DNA of 20,244 nt from NCBI GenBank assembly GCA_023435435.1, contig JAEYRW010000062.1, forward strand, positions 1 to 20,244. Reading direction: 5' to 3'. The notes below the pieces were generated by a model. The model did not search any database and was not told where the DNA came from. It saw only the letters and a program-made list of their open reading frames with translations. This document shows positions 1 through 6,701 of this stretch, one piece after another; within the stretch, counting starts at the first letter, position 1; the number at the start of each line of letters is the position of its first letter. Source of the DNA: Bacillota bacterium (GTDB taxonomy: Bacteria > Bacillota > Clostridia > Christensenellales > Aristaeellaceae). Made by a program: the position numbers and the translations under genes.

Positions 1-113
1 ATAATTTCTAAAAAACGCACACGGCCGGGCGGCCGGGGGGGGCCCAACCCCCGCGCGGCCGCGCAAGCGGATTGGAACATGAGCGGAAAATGAGCGTGCG
101 GGAGGTGGGTGCA
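1..113. other. Window edge before the first gene; no feature supported
   Basis: GC-rich sequence with G and C runs (36-53) that could form hairpins. No promoter with both boxes can be recognised, so transcription of the first gene may begin left of the window. Confidence 0.4.
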
Positions 114-1004
114 GTGAAGGAGTTCCCGGCACGGATCGGCTGGGACAACTGGGGTTCCTTGATGTGTGACGCGGAACTCTTTGCTCCGCTTGTTGCTCAA
201 GCCCTGGCAGCGCACGGACTTCCCCTCTCCCCCATCGTCGCGGGCTTTCCCGGCACCCATGCGGTATTTCGCGCGGGGAACCGCGTGGTCAAGCTCTACG
301 CGCCTCTCGACATTCCGGACGCGTACGCCGAACGGCGATGCTATCGCGCCGCAAGCGGAATGCCGCTCATTCCAAAGCTCTACGGCGAAGGCATTTTGCG
401 GGCGGGCGGGCACGAGTGGCCCTACATCATGAACCAATTCATGCCCGGAAGGACCGTGCGCGAGATATGGGTTAAGATGGACGCCCGGGAACGTGCAGAC
501 GCCATGCGCGCCCTGGGCGCGTGGACGAAGGCGTACCACGCCCTGCCTGATCCATTTGAGGCCTCCTCTCCCCTTTCCGCCGACGGATTTCTCCGCGGAT
601 GGCGGGAAACGGCGGCGCACACGGCGGCAAAGCTGGGCGCATTCGGGCAAACCGCGTTTCAAAACCTTGACGGCCTCTGCGCGCGGGAAAGGCCCGTGCT
701 CGTCCACGCCGACTTGACGGAGGATCATCTTTTGATTTCCGGGGGCAGATACGCGGTCATTGACCTGGCCGACAGCAGGATGACGGTGGAACCGGTGGAA
801 TGGCTGTGCGTTTGGTTCGAACTGACGCGGCGCGATCCCGGGGCGTTTTTCACATTTCTCGCGTCTTCCGGCAGGAACTGGGACGCCCGGGCGCGAAAGG
901 ATATGATGGCGGCCGCTCTTCTACACGGGTTCGGCGCAAGCATTTTGGATTCCTGGGCCCAGAGGACGGGCCTTTCTCTCGAAAACATATTTCCGGAGGT
1001 GTGA
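114..1004 (+). CDS. APH-family phosphotransferase (aminoglycoside/choline kinase-like)
   Basis: Predicted cytoplasmic small-molecule kinase of the aminoglycoside phosphotransferase fold, about 296 residues, which is normal for the family. A beta-strand lysine lies in VVKLY (about residue 60). The catalytic loop is VHADLTEDHLL (about 197-207), with Asp200 as likely catalytic base. The metal-binding DFG-like segment is VIDLADS (Asp217). The Asn usually found five residues after the catalytic Asp is His here (D-L-T-E-D-H). I chose the GTG at 114 because GGAGGT at 101-106 sits 7 nt upstream. In-frame TTG 72 and ATG 90 lack a comparable ribosome site. The stop overlaps the ribosome site of the acetyltransferase that follows, so the two are probably co-transcribed. 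The substrate cannot be read from sequence; drug resistance is possible but unproven. Confidence 0.8.
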   Translation: MKEFPARIGWDNWGSLMCDAELFAPLVAQALAAHGLPLSPIVAGFPGTHAVFRAGNRVVKLYAPLDIPDAYAERRCYRAASGMPLIPKLYGEGILRAGGHEWPYIMNQFMPGRTVREIWVKMDARERADAMRALGAWTKAYHALPDPFEASSPLSADGFLRGWRETAAHTAAKLGAFGQTAFQNLDGLCARERPVLVHADLTEDHLLISGGRYAVIDLADSRMTVEPVEWLCVWFELTRRDPGAFFTFLASSGRNWDARARKDMMAAALLHGFGASILDSWAQRTGLSLENIFPEV

Positions 1005-1006
1005 CA

Positions 1007-2173
1007 ATGGAGATCCGCAAACTCAGGCGGGAAGAGATGCCCGAGGCGGGGCTGATTTCGGTCATCGCGTTTCACGCGCGGCTTCAGGACATCGAGACGC
1101 GCAGAGAACAGATCACAAACAACTACAAAAACGACAACTGGGGCGCGTTTTCCGAGGACGGCGCGATCATGGCGCGCATCGAGGACGCGCGGTACGTGAC
1201 GCGATTGGACGGCCACAAGGTGCTGACAAGCGGCATCGCGGCGGTTTCGACATTGCCCGAATACCGGGTGGGCGGCGCGGTGCGCAACATGTTCGAGGTG
1301 CTCCTGCCCGCGGCGCGCAAGGAGGGCGTGGTGCTTTCGACGCTCTTCCCCTTCAACCACATGTTCTACCGCAAGTTCGGCTACGAGCTTTGCTACGCAA
1401 AGACCGAATTTGAGATGCCGGTGGCGTCGCTTCGGGGCTATCGCTTCGACGGCTGGGCCAAGATGTGGCACCCCAGCGAGACGACGGAGCTGTTTCATGG
1501 CGTCTTTGAGGCATGCAACAAAAATTACAACCTCGCCTTCGTGCGCGACGATGAGATCATGGCGCGCCACGTCAAGGGCGTTTTCTGGAAGGACGGCAAG
1601 TTCTGCTACCTGCTCGGCGACGAGGAAGGCCCCTGCGCGTTTGTGTGCTACGACGACATGCAGACCGGCGACGGACGGCTCATCGCCATCGAGGATTGCG
1701 CCTTCGACGGAAAGCGCGGGCTGTATGCGCTGCTCGGTTTCCTCGCGCGCTTCACGGCGGATTACAAGAGCGTGCGCATTCCCATGCCCTCCGACATCGA
1801 CCTCAACAACCTCGTGGACGACCCGTACACCGTAAAGACCATCAAGTCCCACAACTACATGGGGCGCGTGGTGGACGTGCCCGCGGCGCTCTCCCTCATG
1901 AACAAACCGGAAGGCACAAGCTTCACAATCGCGGTGGAGGACGAGCTCCTTCCCGAAAACGCGGGCACATGGCGCGTGTCGTGCGGCGCGGTCGAAAAGA
2001 CGGAAGCGCCCGCGGACATCGCGCTCTCCATCCACGCCCTCGCGCCGCTGATCGTCGGCTACGTTTCCCTCTCGGAGGCGGAGCTGCGGCCCGATGTTTG
2101 CATTAACGCAAACCGCGCGGTGCTCGAAAAGGTGTTCGTGAAAAAGCCCGCTTTCCTCACGGATCATTTCTAG
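1007..2173 (+). CDS. Eis-like GNAT N-acetyltransferase
   Basis: A 388-residue protein with the layout of Eis-type acetyltransferases: an N-terminal GNAT domain, a second GNAT-like domain and a C-terminal SCP2-like domain. The acetyl-CoA loop region is GIAAVSTLPEYRVGGAVR (about 76-93). The typical Eis segment FYRKFGYE lies at 120-127, with Tyr126 in the position of the family's general acid. The chain ends in Phe (TDHF), matching the C-terminal carboxylate used as general base in mycobacterial Eis. GGAGGT at 995-1000 precedes ATG 1007 by 6 nt. It starts 2 nt after the APH-family gene. The pairing of a kinase with an Eis-like acetyltransferase suggests modification of amine-bearing small molecules such as aminoglycosides or polyamines, but this is inference. 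Confidence 0.83.
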   Translation: MEIRKLRREEMPEAGLISVIAFHARLQDIETRREQITNNYKNDNWGAFSEDGAIMARIEDARYVTRLDGHKVLTSGIAAVSTLPEYRVGGAVRNMFEVLLPAARKEGVVLSTLFPFNHMFYRKFGYELCYAKTEFEMPVASLRGYRFDGWAKMWHPSETTELFHGVFEACNKNYNLAFVRDDEIMARHVKGVFWKDGKFCYLLGDEEGPCAFVCYDDMQTGDGRLIAIEDCAFDGKRGLYALLGFLARFTADYKSVRIPMPSDIDLNNLVDDPYTVKTIKSHNYMGRVVDVPAALSLMNKPEGTSFTIAVEDELLPENAGTWRVSCGAVEKTEAPADIALSIHALAPLIVGYVSLSEAELRPDVCINANRAVLEKVFVKKPAFLTDHF

Positions 2174-2180
2174 AAAAGGA

Positions 2181-2196
2181 CGCCGGAAGTCCGGCG
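2181..2196 (+). terminator. Weak hairpin 3' of the acetyltransferase gene
   Basis: CGCCGG, AAGT loop, CCGGCG starts 8 nt after the stop codon. Only a broken T run (GTTTCTTCC) follows, so it is a possible but weak terminator. A second hairpin with a T run lies at 2319-2338 (AGACGC / GCGTCT followed by TTT). Confidence 0.35.
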
Positions 2197-2403
2197 ATGG
2201 CGTTTCTTCCCAAACAAGGAGCCGCAGCAGATGCGCATTGGCGCCGAGCGAGCGGCGAAGCATTGCGTGAAAAGGCGCCGAGCTTCTTGGTGTTTCTAGG
2301 CAATCCCCAGAAATACCGAGACGCCCGGCGCGTCTTTTCGCCCAAGAGGCGGACTTCGCAATACTTTGTATGGAACAGCCCGGTCGCACGGCAGCTTTGC
2401 TTT

Positions 2404-2490
2404 CCGCGAAGCGGTCCCGACGGGACTTTATTTGACGCATTTCATGCGACAAATTCACCGACGCGACTTTGATTGCCACAGGCAATCAAA
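2404..2490 (+). repeat. Multi-hairpin intergenic repeat, copy A
   Basis: Four consecutive inverted repeats, each with a 3-nt loop: CCGC-GAA-GCGG (2404-2414), GTCCC-GAC-GGGAC (2414-2426), ATTTGACGCAT-TTC-ATGCGACAAAT (2430-2454, one A/A mismatch) and TTTGATTGCC-ACA-GGCAATCAAA (2468-2490). The third hairpin and its flank (CAAATTCACCGACGCG) match copy B at 14031-14068. The last hairpin matches, with compensating base changes, those of copies C and D. The surrounding 2197-2403 and 2491-2600 are GC-rich. I see no gene in them. Confidence 0.75.
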
Positions 2491-2601
2491 CCTTCGGCTT
2501 CGCGATCGGCCTGACGTAGCGCGGTTACGCCTGCGCCTGGCTCCTTGCCTTGCGCGAAAATCCGCCGCCGTTCTTCTCTCGGTATTTCTGCGTCTTGCTC
2601 T

Positions 2602-2799
2602 TAGGCAACACCGCACAAAGGTTGCGCGTGCCGGCGAGATGAATTTTCGGCGACAGAGCTGCCCCCGTGGATTGTGTGTGCAGAATTCGACGGTGTAGCG
2701 GCCGGGGGCGGACTTTCCGCCTGCGGCAAGAATTCTGCGGGCGCGAGATGGCGGAAATCCAGCCGCCCGTCCGCGTAGGATTTGTGCGGTGTCGCCCTA
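2602..2799. mobile_element. MITE-like element with TA-flanked terminal inverted repeats
   Basis: The left end GGCAACACCGCACAAA (2604-2619) is the inverse complement, with one gap and one mismatch, of the right end at 2781-2797 (TTTGTGCGGTGTCGCCC). Each end is bordered by TA (2602-2603 and 2798-2799), a duplication typical of IS630/Tc1-mariner-type insertion. Inside, GCAGAATTC (2680-2688) and GAATTCTGC (2730-2738) form a second nested inverted repeat. At about 194 bp with no credible ORF, it is best explained as a non-autonomous element. No transposase is in the window. Confidence 0.7.
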
Positions 2800-4221
2800 A
2801 GGATTGTTCTGACTTTCTGCCCGCGCGACAGCCTCGCGCGGGTTTTCAATGGCCATTTTGCGCAGCCTGTGAATCTCCGAAGCGAGGACGGCCAGGGCCA
2901 GGAAAAACGCCAGCGCGTCCGCCAGAGGCCCCGCCCACAAAACGCCCTCGATCCCCAGCGCGCGGGGCAACAGCACCACGGCTGGAATTAAAAAGGCGAT
3001 CTGGCGTGAAAGCGACAGCGCGATTGCCCGCGCGGGCCGCTGGATGGCCTGAACAAAGATGCTCGCCACGGTCTGAAACCCGTTGAGCACGCACAAAAGC
3101 AGGTAGACGCGCAGGCTCTTCACCGCGAATTCGTTGTAAAGCGCGCTCTCCGCGCCGAAGAGCGAGACGATGGACATGGGTGCAAGCTGGAACACCAAAA
3201 ACGCGGCGGCGGACGCGGCGATGGCGGCGAGGACGCAGATGCGCAGCGCCTCCATGACGCGGCCGATGTTCCCCGCCCCGTAATGATAGCCGATGACCGG
3301 CTGCGCGCCGGTTGCGATCCCCACGACGATGAAAATCAATATCTGGTTGACCTTGAGGGTAATGCCCATCACGGCCAGAGGGATGTCCGTCCCATAGGCG
3401 GAGCGCGCACCGTAGATCGCCAGCATGTTGTTGATCACGGCGGTCATGACGACGGTGGCGATCTGGTTAATAAAGCTTGAAACGCCCAGAGGCACGATGG
3501 CGCGGATGTATCGCGTGCGCAGCCGCCAATCCCCCCGCCCGGGGCGAATGGACTTCCACTTTCCCAAATATGTGACGGAGATCAGAAAGGAGATCATCTG
3601 CCCCAGAATGGTGACCAGCGCCGCACCCTGCACGCCCCAGTGGAACAGAAAGATGAACACCGGGTCCATGACGGTGTTGAACACCGCGCCGGAAACGAGG
3701 GAAACCATGGCCCACCCCGGGCTCCCGTCCGCACGGATGACGGAGTTGAGCGTCGTCGCCACGAGCACAAAGGGGAACCCGGCCATGACGATGCTTCCGT
3801 AGCCCAAGGCGTACGGCTCGATGGTCGCGGTACAGCCGAACAGGTACACGATGGGCCGCAAAAAAATCGCCGTCGCCCCGGTGAGAAGAATCGCCGCGAG
3901 CACCGAAAGCAAAATACCGTTGACGGCCCCCGCGCGCGCCTCCTTTTCGCTGCCGACCCCCAGCTTGATGCTCAGATACGTCGCCGCGCCGTCCCCGAAC
4001 AAGACGCCCAGCGCCACGCACAGAATCGTCAGGGGAAACACCACGTTGGTTGCGCCGTTCCCCAGGTATCCGACCCCGTTTCCGATGAAGATCTGATCGA
4101 CGATGTTGTAAAGTCCGTTGATCACCAGCGAGACCGCGCACGGAATGGCGTAGTTTGCGATGAGCCTCCCCACAGACCGGGTCTCCAGGGAGTTCTCCCC
4201 CGCGTGATCTGTATTCTCCAT
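2797..4221 (-). CDS. MATE-family multidrug efflux transporter (MepA-like)
   Basis: A 474-residue polytopic inner-membrane protein with the usual MATE length and about 12 hydrophobic segments. Its N-terminal part (IANYAIPCAVSLVINGLYNI, then VDQIFIG and a GNGATNVVFPLT segment) is typical of MepA-like, cation-coupled drug exporters. I chose ATG 4221 because AGGAGGG (4233-4227) lies 5 nt upstream; an earlier ATG at 4251 lies upstream of the likely transcript start. The last residues and the TAG stop fall at or in the end of the MITE, so the native C-terminus may have been altered. It is divergent from a MarR gene, an arrangement resembling staphylococcal mepR/mepA in content but not in orientation. 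Its substrate is unknown. Confidence 0.92.
   Translation of the reverse strand: MENTDHAGENSLETRSVGRLIANYAIPCAVSLVINGLYNIVDQIFIGNGVGYLGNGATNVVFPLTILCVALGVLFGDGAATYLSIKLGVGSEKEARAGAVNGILLSVLAAILLTGATAIFLRPIVYLFGCTATIEPYALGYGSIVMAGFPFVLVATTLNSVIRADGSPGWAMVSLVSGAVFNTVMDPVFIFLFHWGVQGAALVTILGQMISFLISVTYLGKWKSIRPGRGDWRLRTRYIRAIVPLGVSSFINQIATVVMTAVINNMLAIYGARSAYGTDIPLAVMGITLKVNQILIFIVVGIATGAQPVIGYHYGAGNIGRVMEALRICVLAAIAASAAAFLVFQLAPMSIVSLFGAESALYNEFAVKSLRVYLLLCVLNGFQTVASIFVQAIQRPARAIALSLSRQIAFLIPAVVLLPRALGIEGVLWAGPLADALAFFLALAVLASEIHRLRKMAIENPREAVARAESQNNP
2820..2846 (+). terminator. Intrinsic terminator for rightward transcription
   Basis: A 9-bp GC stem CCCGCGCGA / TCGCGCGGG (2820-2828, 2834-2842) with loop CAGCC is followed by TTTT. 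It would stop transcripts entering from the acetyltransferase side. It overlaps the last codons of the convergent MATE gene. Confidence 0.65.
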
Positions 4222-4236
4222 TGAATCCCTCCTAAT

Positions 4237-4254
4237 TAGTTGCTTTAGCAACTA
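4237..4254. promoter_or_regulatory. Palindromic operator over the MATE transcription start
   Basis: TAGTTGC-TTTA-GCAACTA is a perfect 7-bp inverted repeat with a 4-nt centre, of the size and AT-rich centre common in MarR-family operators. It lies immediately downstream of the MATE -10, a position suited to repression by the divergent MarR protein. Confidence 0.7.
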
Positions 4255-4255
4255 T

Positions 4256-4284
4256 ATTGTAAAGGCGCGTCCCCAGACTTTCAA
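4256..4284 (-). promoter_or_regulatory. Promoter of the MATE gene
   Basis: Read on the minus strand: -35 TTGAAA (4284-4279), 17-nt spacer, -10 TACAAT (4261-4256). The transcript would start near 4249, inside the palindrome 4237-4254. Confidence 0.75.
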
Positions 4285-4295
4285 GGAAGATTCCG

Positions 4296-4324
4296 TTGAC
4301 ATACGCCGTAGATTGGCGTAACAT
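4296..4324 (+). promoter_or_regulatory. marR promoter with internal inverted repeat
   Basis: -35 TTGACA (4296-4301), 17-nt spacer, -10 TAACAT (4319-4324). The spacer holds TACGCC-N7-GGCGTA (4302-4320), a possible second operator for autoregulation. The half-site differs from that of the MATE-side palindrome. Confidence 0.6.
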
Positions 4325-4364
4325 TTTGTTGCCGGGGCAAACTTCCGGCGGGGAGGAACGCGCG

Positions 4365-4799
4365 ATGCATGAATTGATGCGCCGGTTTTCGGTTATTCAC
4401 AGACAATCCGCCATGTATCTGGACCGGCGGCTGCGGGCGCACCGCATGACGGCGAGCCAGTACACCTATATTTTGGTGATCTGCGAAAACCCCGGTATTT
4501 CCCAGGAGGAGATTTCAGGACGGCTGAAGATCGACAAGGGCTCCGTCGCCCGGGCGATGAAGCAGTTTGAGGAGACGGACTACGTGGTGCGGCGCGCTTC
4601 TCCGGCGGACAGGCGGCAGTACGAGATCCGCCCCACGCAGCGGGCTTTGACCGCGTATGCGGACATCCAAAAAATCGCCGCGGACAGCGAGGAACGGCTC
4701 ACCCGGGGTTTTACGCCAATCGAACGGGAAGTGCTCATCGCCATTTTGGACAAGGTGTTGGCAAACATCGATGAATCGGGCGCGAAAAACGGTGAATGA
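4365..4799 (+). CDS. MarR-family winged-helix transcriptional regulator
   Basis: A 144-residue dimeric DNA-binding repressor of the MarR family. The winged HTH spans about residues 45-95: ISQEEISGRLKIDKGSVARA holds the recognition helix, followed by the wing RRASPADRRQYEI with the conserved D-R-R. N- and C-terminal helices form the dimer interface. ATG 4365 is chosen for GGAGG at 4352-4356 with an 8-nt spacer; an upstream frame would start within the -35 box. It is divergent from the MATE pump, with two palindromes between them, so it most likely represses the pump and possibly itself, and releases on binding a small ligand. No clear terminator follows before the peroxidase gene. Confidence 0.9.
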   Translation: MHELMRRFSVIHRQSAMYLDRRLRAHRMTASQYTYILVICENPGISQEEISGRLKIDKGSVARAMKQFEETDYVVRRASPADRRQYEIRPTQRALTAYADIQKIAADSEERLTRGFTPIEREVLIAILDKVLANIDESGAKNGE

Positions 4800-4813
4800 A
4801 TTTCCCGCGCGCG

Positions 4814-4841
4814 TTACATATGCCCCGTCAGCGGGTATCAT
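4814..4841 (+). promoter_or_regulatory. Candidate promoter of the glutathione peroxidase gene
   Basis: TTACAT (4814-4819), 16-nt spacer, TATCAT (4836-4841), upstream of the ribosome site GGGAGG (4863-4868). A moderate match. Confidence 0.45.
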
Positions 4842-4875
4842 ATAGACAGAAAACATGTTGTAGGGAGGCATTCAA

Positions 4876-5421
4876 ATGACCATCTACGATTTTACTGTCA
4901 AAAATATGGACGGAACGGAAAAGGCGCTTTCCGACTTCAAGGGCAAGGTACTCTTGATTGTCAATACCGCCACCATCTGCGGCTTCACGCCCCAGTATTC
5001 CGACCTTGAAAAGCTGTACAAGAAATACGCGGGGCAGGGCTTTGAGATTCTGGACTTCCCCTGCAACCAGTTCGGCAATCAGGCGCCCGGGGACATCGAT
5101 GAAATCCATGCGTTCTGCACGGGCCGCTTCGGCGTGACGTTCCCGCAGTTCGCCAAAATCGAGGTCAACGGCGGAACCGCCGACCCGCTCTACAAATTCC
5201 TCAAGAGCGAAAAAGACTTTGGCGGCTTCCATAAGGCCCACGAGTTGACGCCGGTTCTCGAAAAAATGCTGTCCGCCGAAGACCCCGACTACGCGAAGAA
5301 GGCCGACATCAAATGGAATTTCACCAAATTCCTCGTCGACCGGCAGGGGAACGTCGTCCATCGCTTTGAGCCGACGCATCCCGTCGCGGACATTGGCGGA
5401 GAAATCGAAAAGCTCCTGTAA
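4876..5421 (+). CDS. Glutathione peroxidase family protein (thiol peroxidase, Cys type)
   Basis: A 181-residue cytoplasmic peroxidase that reduces hydroperoxides. The catalytic residues are all visible: peroxidatic Cys35 in NTATICGFTPQY, Gln69 in FPCNQFGNQAPG, and Trp147-Asn148 in KWNFTKFLVDR. Cys81 (HAFCTGRFGVTFP) sits where non-animal homologues carry the resolving Cys, so electrons probably come from thioredoxin rather than glutathione. The codon for residue 35 is an ordinary Cys codon, so it is not a selenoprotein. GGGAGG at 4863-4868 precedes ATG by 7 nt. It follows marR on the same strand but has its own possible promoter, and a hairpin terminator follows. Confidence 0.93.
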   Translation: MTIYDFTVKNMDGTEKALSDFKGKVLLIVNTATICGFTPQYSDLEKLYKKYAGQGFEILDFPCNQFGNQAPGDIDEIHAFCTGRFGVTFPQFAKIEVNGGTADPLYKFLKSEKDFGGFHKAHELTPVLEKMLSAEDPDYAKKADIKWNFTKFLVDRQGNVVHRFEPTHPVADIGGEIEKLL

Positions 5422-5445
5422 GCGCAGGCTTACATGCAACGGAGA

Positions 5446-5485
5446 AGAGGTGCCGCGGTCAGAGAATTGGGCGCGGCGCCTCTTT
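5446..5485 (+). terminator. Hairpin terminator 3' of the peroxidase gene
   Basis: 12-bp arms (5446-5457 AGAGGTGCCGCG and 5472-5483 CGCGGCGCCTCT, one G-T pair) with a 14-nt loop, then a short T run. The rest of the 168-bp gap to the methyltransferase shows no gene. Confidence 0.55.
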
Positions 5486-5589
5486 CGACCCGGGATCCCC
5501 GACGCTGCCCATTCAAATGGAAGCGCGGAATTTTCCCCTGCCGCCGCCCCGGATTCTGCGCCGCGCCAGAGTGCGCAAGGGAGACGTTT

Positions 5590-6183
5590 ATGAACTTTGA
5601 CAAACAGGCCGCCGCATGGGATACGCAAAGGCGCCAAGCGCGGGCGAAGACGCTGGCTGGGATCGTGCGCGCCCATTGGGGCGAGCGCCCGGAAAAGGTG
5701 CTCGACTTCGGTTGCGGAACCGGGCTTCTGACATTTGAACTGTTCCCCTTCGCGGGAGAAATCGCCGGTTACGATACGTCCGAGGAGATGGGAACCAGGT
5801 TCCGGCGCAAGATCGCCGAAACGGGTGCGGAAAACGTACGGTTCCTGACGGAGGCGGCCCTTGCGTCCGCGCGGTTTGACGCCATCTTCAGCTCCATGGT
5901 CCTTCACCACATCAAGGATACGGGTGCGACGCTTCGCAGACTCAAGGGTCTTCTCAAGCCAGGCGGCTGCTTCGTGTGGCTCGACATCGACGAAGATGAC
6001 GGCACATTTCATAAAAACGAGCCGGACTTCGACGGCCACGACGGCTTCGGCCGCGACGAGGCGCGCGGGCTGCTTTCGGAGGCGGGCTTCCGGGACATCA
6101 CGATCGAGACGGCCTACGAAGGTGTCCGCGAAGCGGACGGCGCGCAGATGGACTATTCTGTCTTCGTCGCCACCGCGCGCTAA
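5590..6183 (+). CDS. Class I SAM-dependent methyltransferase
   Basis: A 197-residue Rossmann-fold methyltransferase. Motif I is VLDFGCGTGLL (about residues 37-47), which binds S-adenosylmethionine. Motif II contains the acidic YDTSEEM. Motif IV region is FDAIFSSMVLHHI, and the post-motif segment LLKPGGCFVWLDID follows. This resembles the methyltransferase 11/12 group (UbiE-like small-molecule methylases). ATG 5590 is chosen because AAGGGAG (5577-5583) lies 6 nt upstream; the open frame extends to 5434 but with atypical, Arg-rich sequence overlapping the upstream terminator. The substrate cannot be inferred. The gene stands alone between the peroxidase terminator and the next promoter. Confidence 0.87.
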   Translation: MNFDKQAAAWDTQRRQARAKTLAGIVRAHWGERPEKVLDFGCGTGLLTFELFPFAGEIAGYDTSEEMGTRFRRKIAETGAENVRFLTEAALASARFDAIFSSMVLHHIKDTGATLRRLKGLLKPGGCFVWLDIDEDDGTFHKNEPDFDGHDGFGRDEARGLLSEAGFRDITIETAYEGVREADGAQMDYSVFVATAR

Positions 6184-6211
6184 AACATTCCTCATTATTC
6201 CCCAAAATCGC

Positions 6212-6240
6212 TTGACAAGCTCCTTATCATTCCTTATAAT
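6212..6240 (+). promoter_or_regulatory. Perfect consensus sigma-A promoter
   Basis: -35 TTGACA (6212-6217), exactly 17 nt, -10 TATAAT (6235-6240): every base matches consensus. The spacer and -10 lie within the left arm of a 49-bp palindrome, so the promoter would be strong when free and easily blocked when the palindrome is bound. Confidence 0.9.
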
Positions 6241-6266
6241 TGCGTTATAAGGAATGATAAGGAGCT
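6218..6266. promoter_or_regulatory. 49-bp perfect palindrome, likely multi-site operator
   Basis: Two 22-nt arms (6218-6239 and 6245-6266) are perfect inverse complements around TTGCG. Each arm holds two direct copies of a half-site spaced 10 bp apart: TCCTTAT at 6221 and 6231, and its complement ATAAGGA at 6247 and 6257. The palindrome covers the promoter spacer, the -10, the start point and the ribosome site (AAGGAG 6259-6264). The transcript should start near 6247, so only the right arm is transcribed. It therefore looks like a DNA-level operator, probably for the HTH protein encoded at 6273. Confidence 0.8.
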
Positions 6267-6272
6267 ATTTGA

Positions 6273-6701
6273 ATGGAAGAGAGGTATTATACGGTCGAGC
6301 AGGTTTCCGAACTCGTCAAAATGCATCCCAAGACGATTCAGCGCTACATCCGGGAGGGCAAGCTGCGCGCGACGAAGATCGGCAAGGGCTGGCGGGTTGC
6401 GGGACACGATCTGAGCCAGTTTGCCGAAAGCGTTGAGCCCGAAGCCCCCATCGAGGGCGCGCGGATTTCCGCCTCGTCGGTGGTCGACATCCGGGTGCGC
6501 GGCAGGGACGACGCGATTCGCATTATGAACGGGCTGACCGCAGCGCTCAACGGCAAGCCGCCGGAATTCGGCCGCTCGAATCTGCACGTTCAATATATTG
6601 AAGAAGGACGAATGGTGCGCGTCACGCTCTGGGGCGGCGCGCGGTTCATGGAGGCCATCTTCGGGACAGTTTCAATGTATGAGGAGGCGGAAAGCCAATG
6701 A
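6273..6701 (+). CDS. Excisionase/MerR-like HTH protein with C-terminal domain
   Basis: A 142-residue protein. Residues about 5-50 (YTVEQVSELVKMHPKTIQRY, then IREGKLRATKIGKGWRV and GHDLSQF) form a classic excisionase-type winged HTH. Residues about 66-138 are a second domain, predicted by eye as beta-alpha-beta-beta-alpha (VVDIRVRG, DDAIRIMNGLTAAL, NLHVQYIEEGRMVRVTLWGG, FMEAIFG), which could be a small ligand- or dimer-forming domain. No integrase or phage gene is nearby, so I read it as a regulator, not a recombination factor. Its ATG is 6 nt beyond the 49-bp palindrome, suggesting autoregulation. Its stop overlaps the hydrolase start (ATGA). Confidence 0.82.
   Translation: MEERYYTVEQVSELVKMHPKTIQRYIREGKLRATKIGKGWRVAGHDLSQFAESVEPEAPIEGARISASSVVDIRVRGRDDAIRIMNGLTAALNGKPPEFGRSNLHVQYIEEGRMVRVTLWGGARFMEAIFGTVSMYEEAESQ

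Noticed and set aside
725..2485. Long minus-strand open frame (586 codons) opposite the kinase and acetyltransferase genes
   Set aside because: It is antisense to two genes with clear catalytic motifs, and its His/Arg/Val-rich translation has no domain. It is a by-product of high GC content.
4876..5421. Selenocysteine-type glutathione peroxidase
   Set aside because: The active-site codon is an ordinary Cys codon (TGC) and the frame has no internal TGA.
5434..5589. N-terminal extension of the methyltransferase
   Set aside because: The extension overlaps the peroxidase terminator and is Arg/Pro-rich. ATG 5590 has a good ribosome site and starts at the family's usual N-terminus.
4828..6195. 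Minus-strand open frame opposite the peroxidase and methyltransferase genes
   Set aside because: It runs across two well-supported genes and an intergenic terminator and shows no protein family features.
6218..6266. Riboswitch or RNA attenuator in the 5' UTR
   Set aside because: The -10 lies in the left arm, so transcription starts in the centre and only the right arm is in the RNA. The palindrome must act as DNA.
6273..6701. Prophage or integrative element marker (excisionase)
   Set aside because: No integrase, attachment repeats or phage genes surround it, and it is coupled to a metabolic-type hydrolase.
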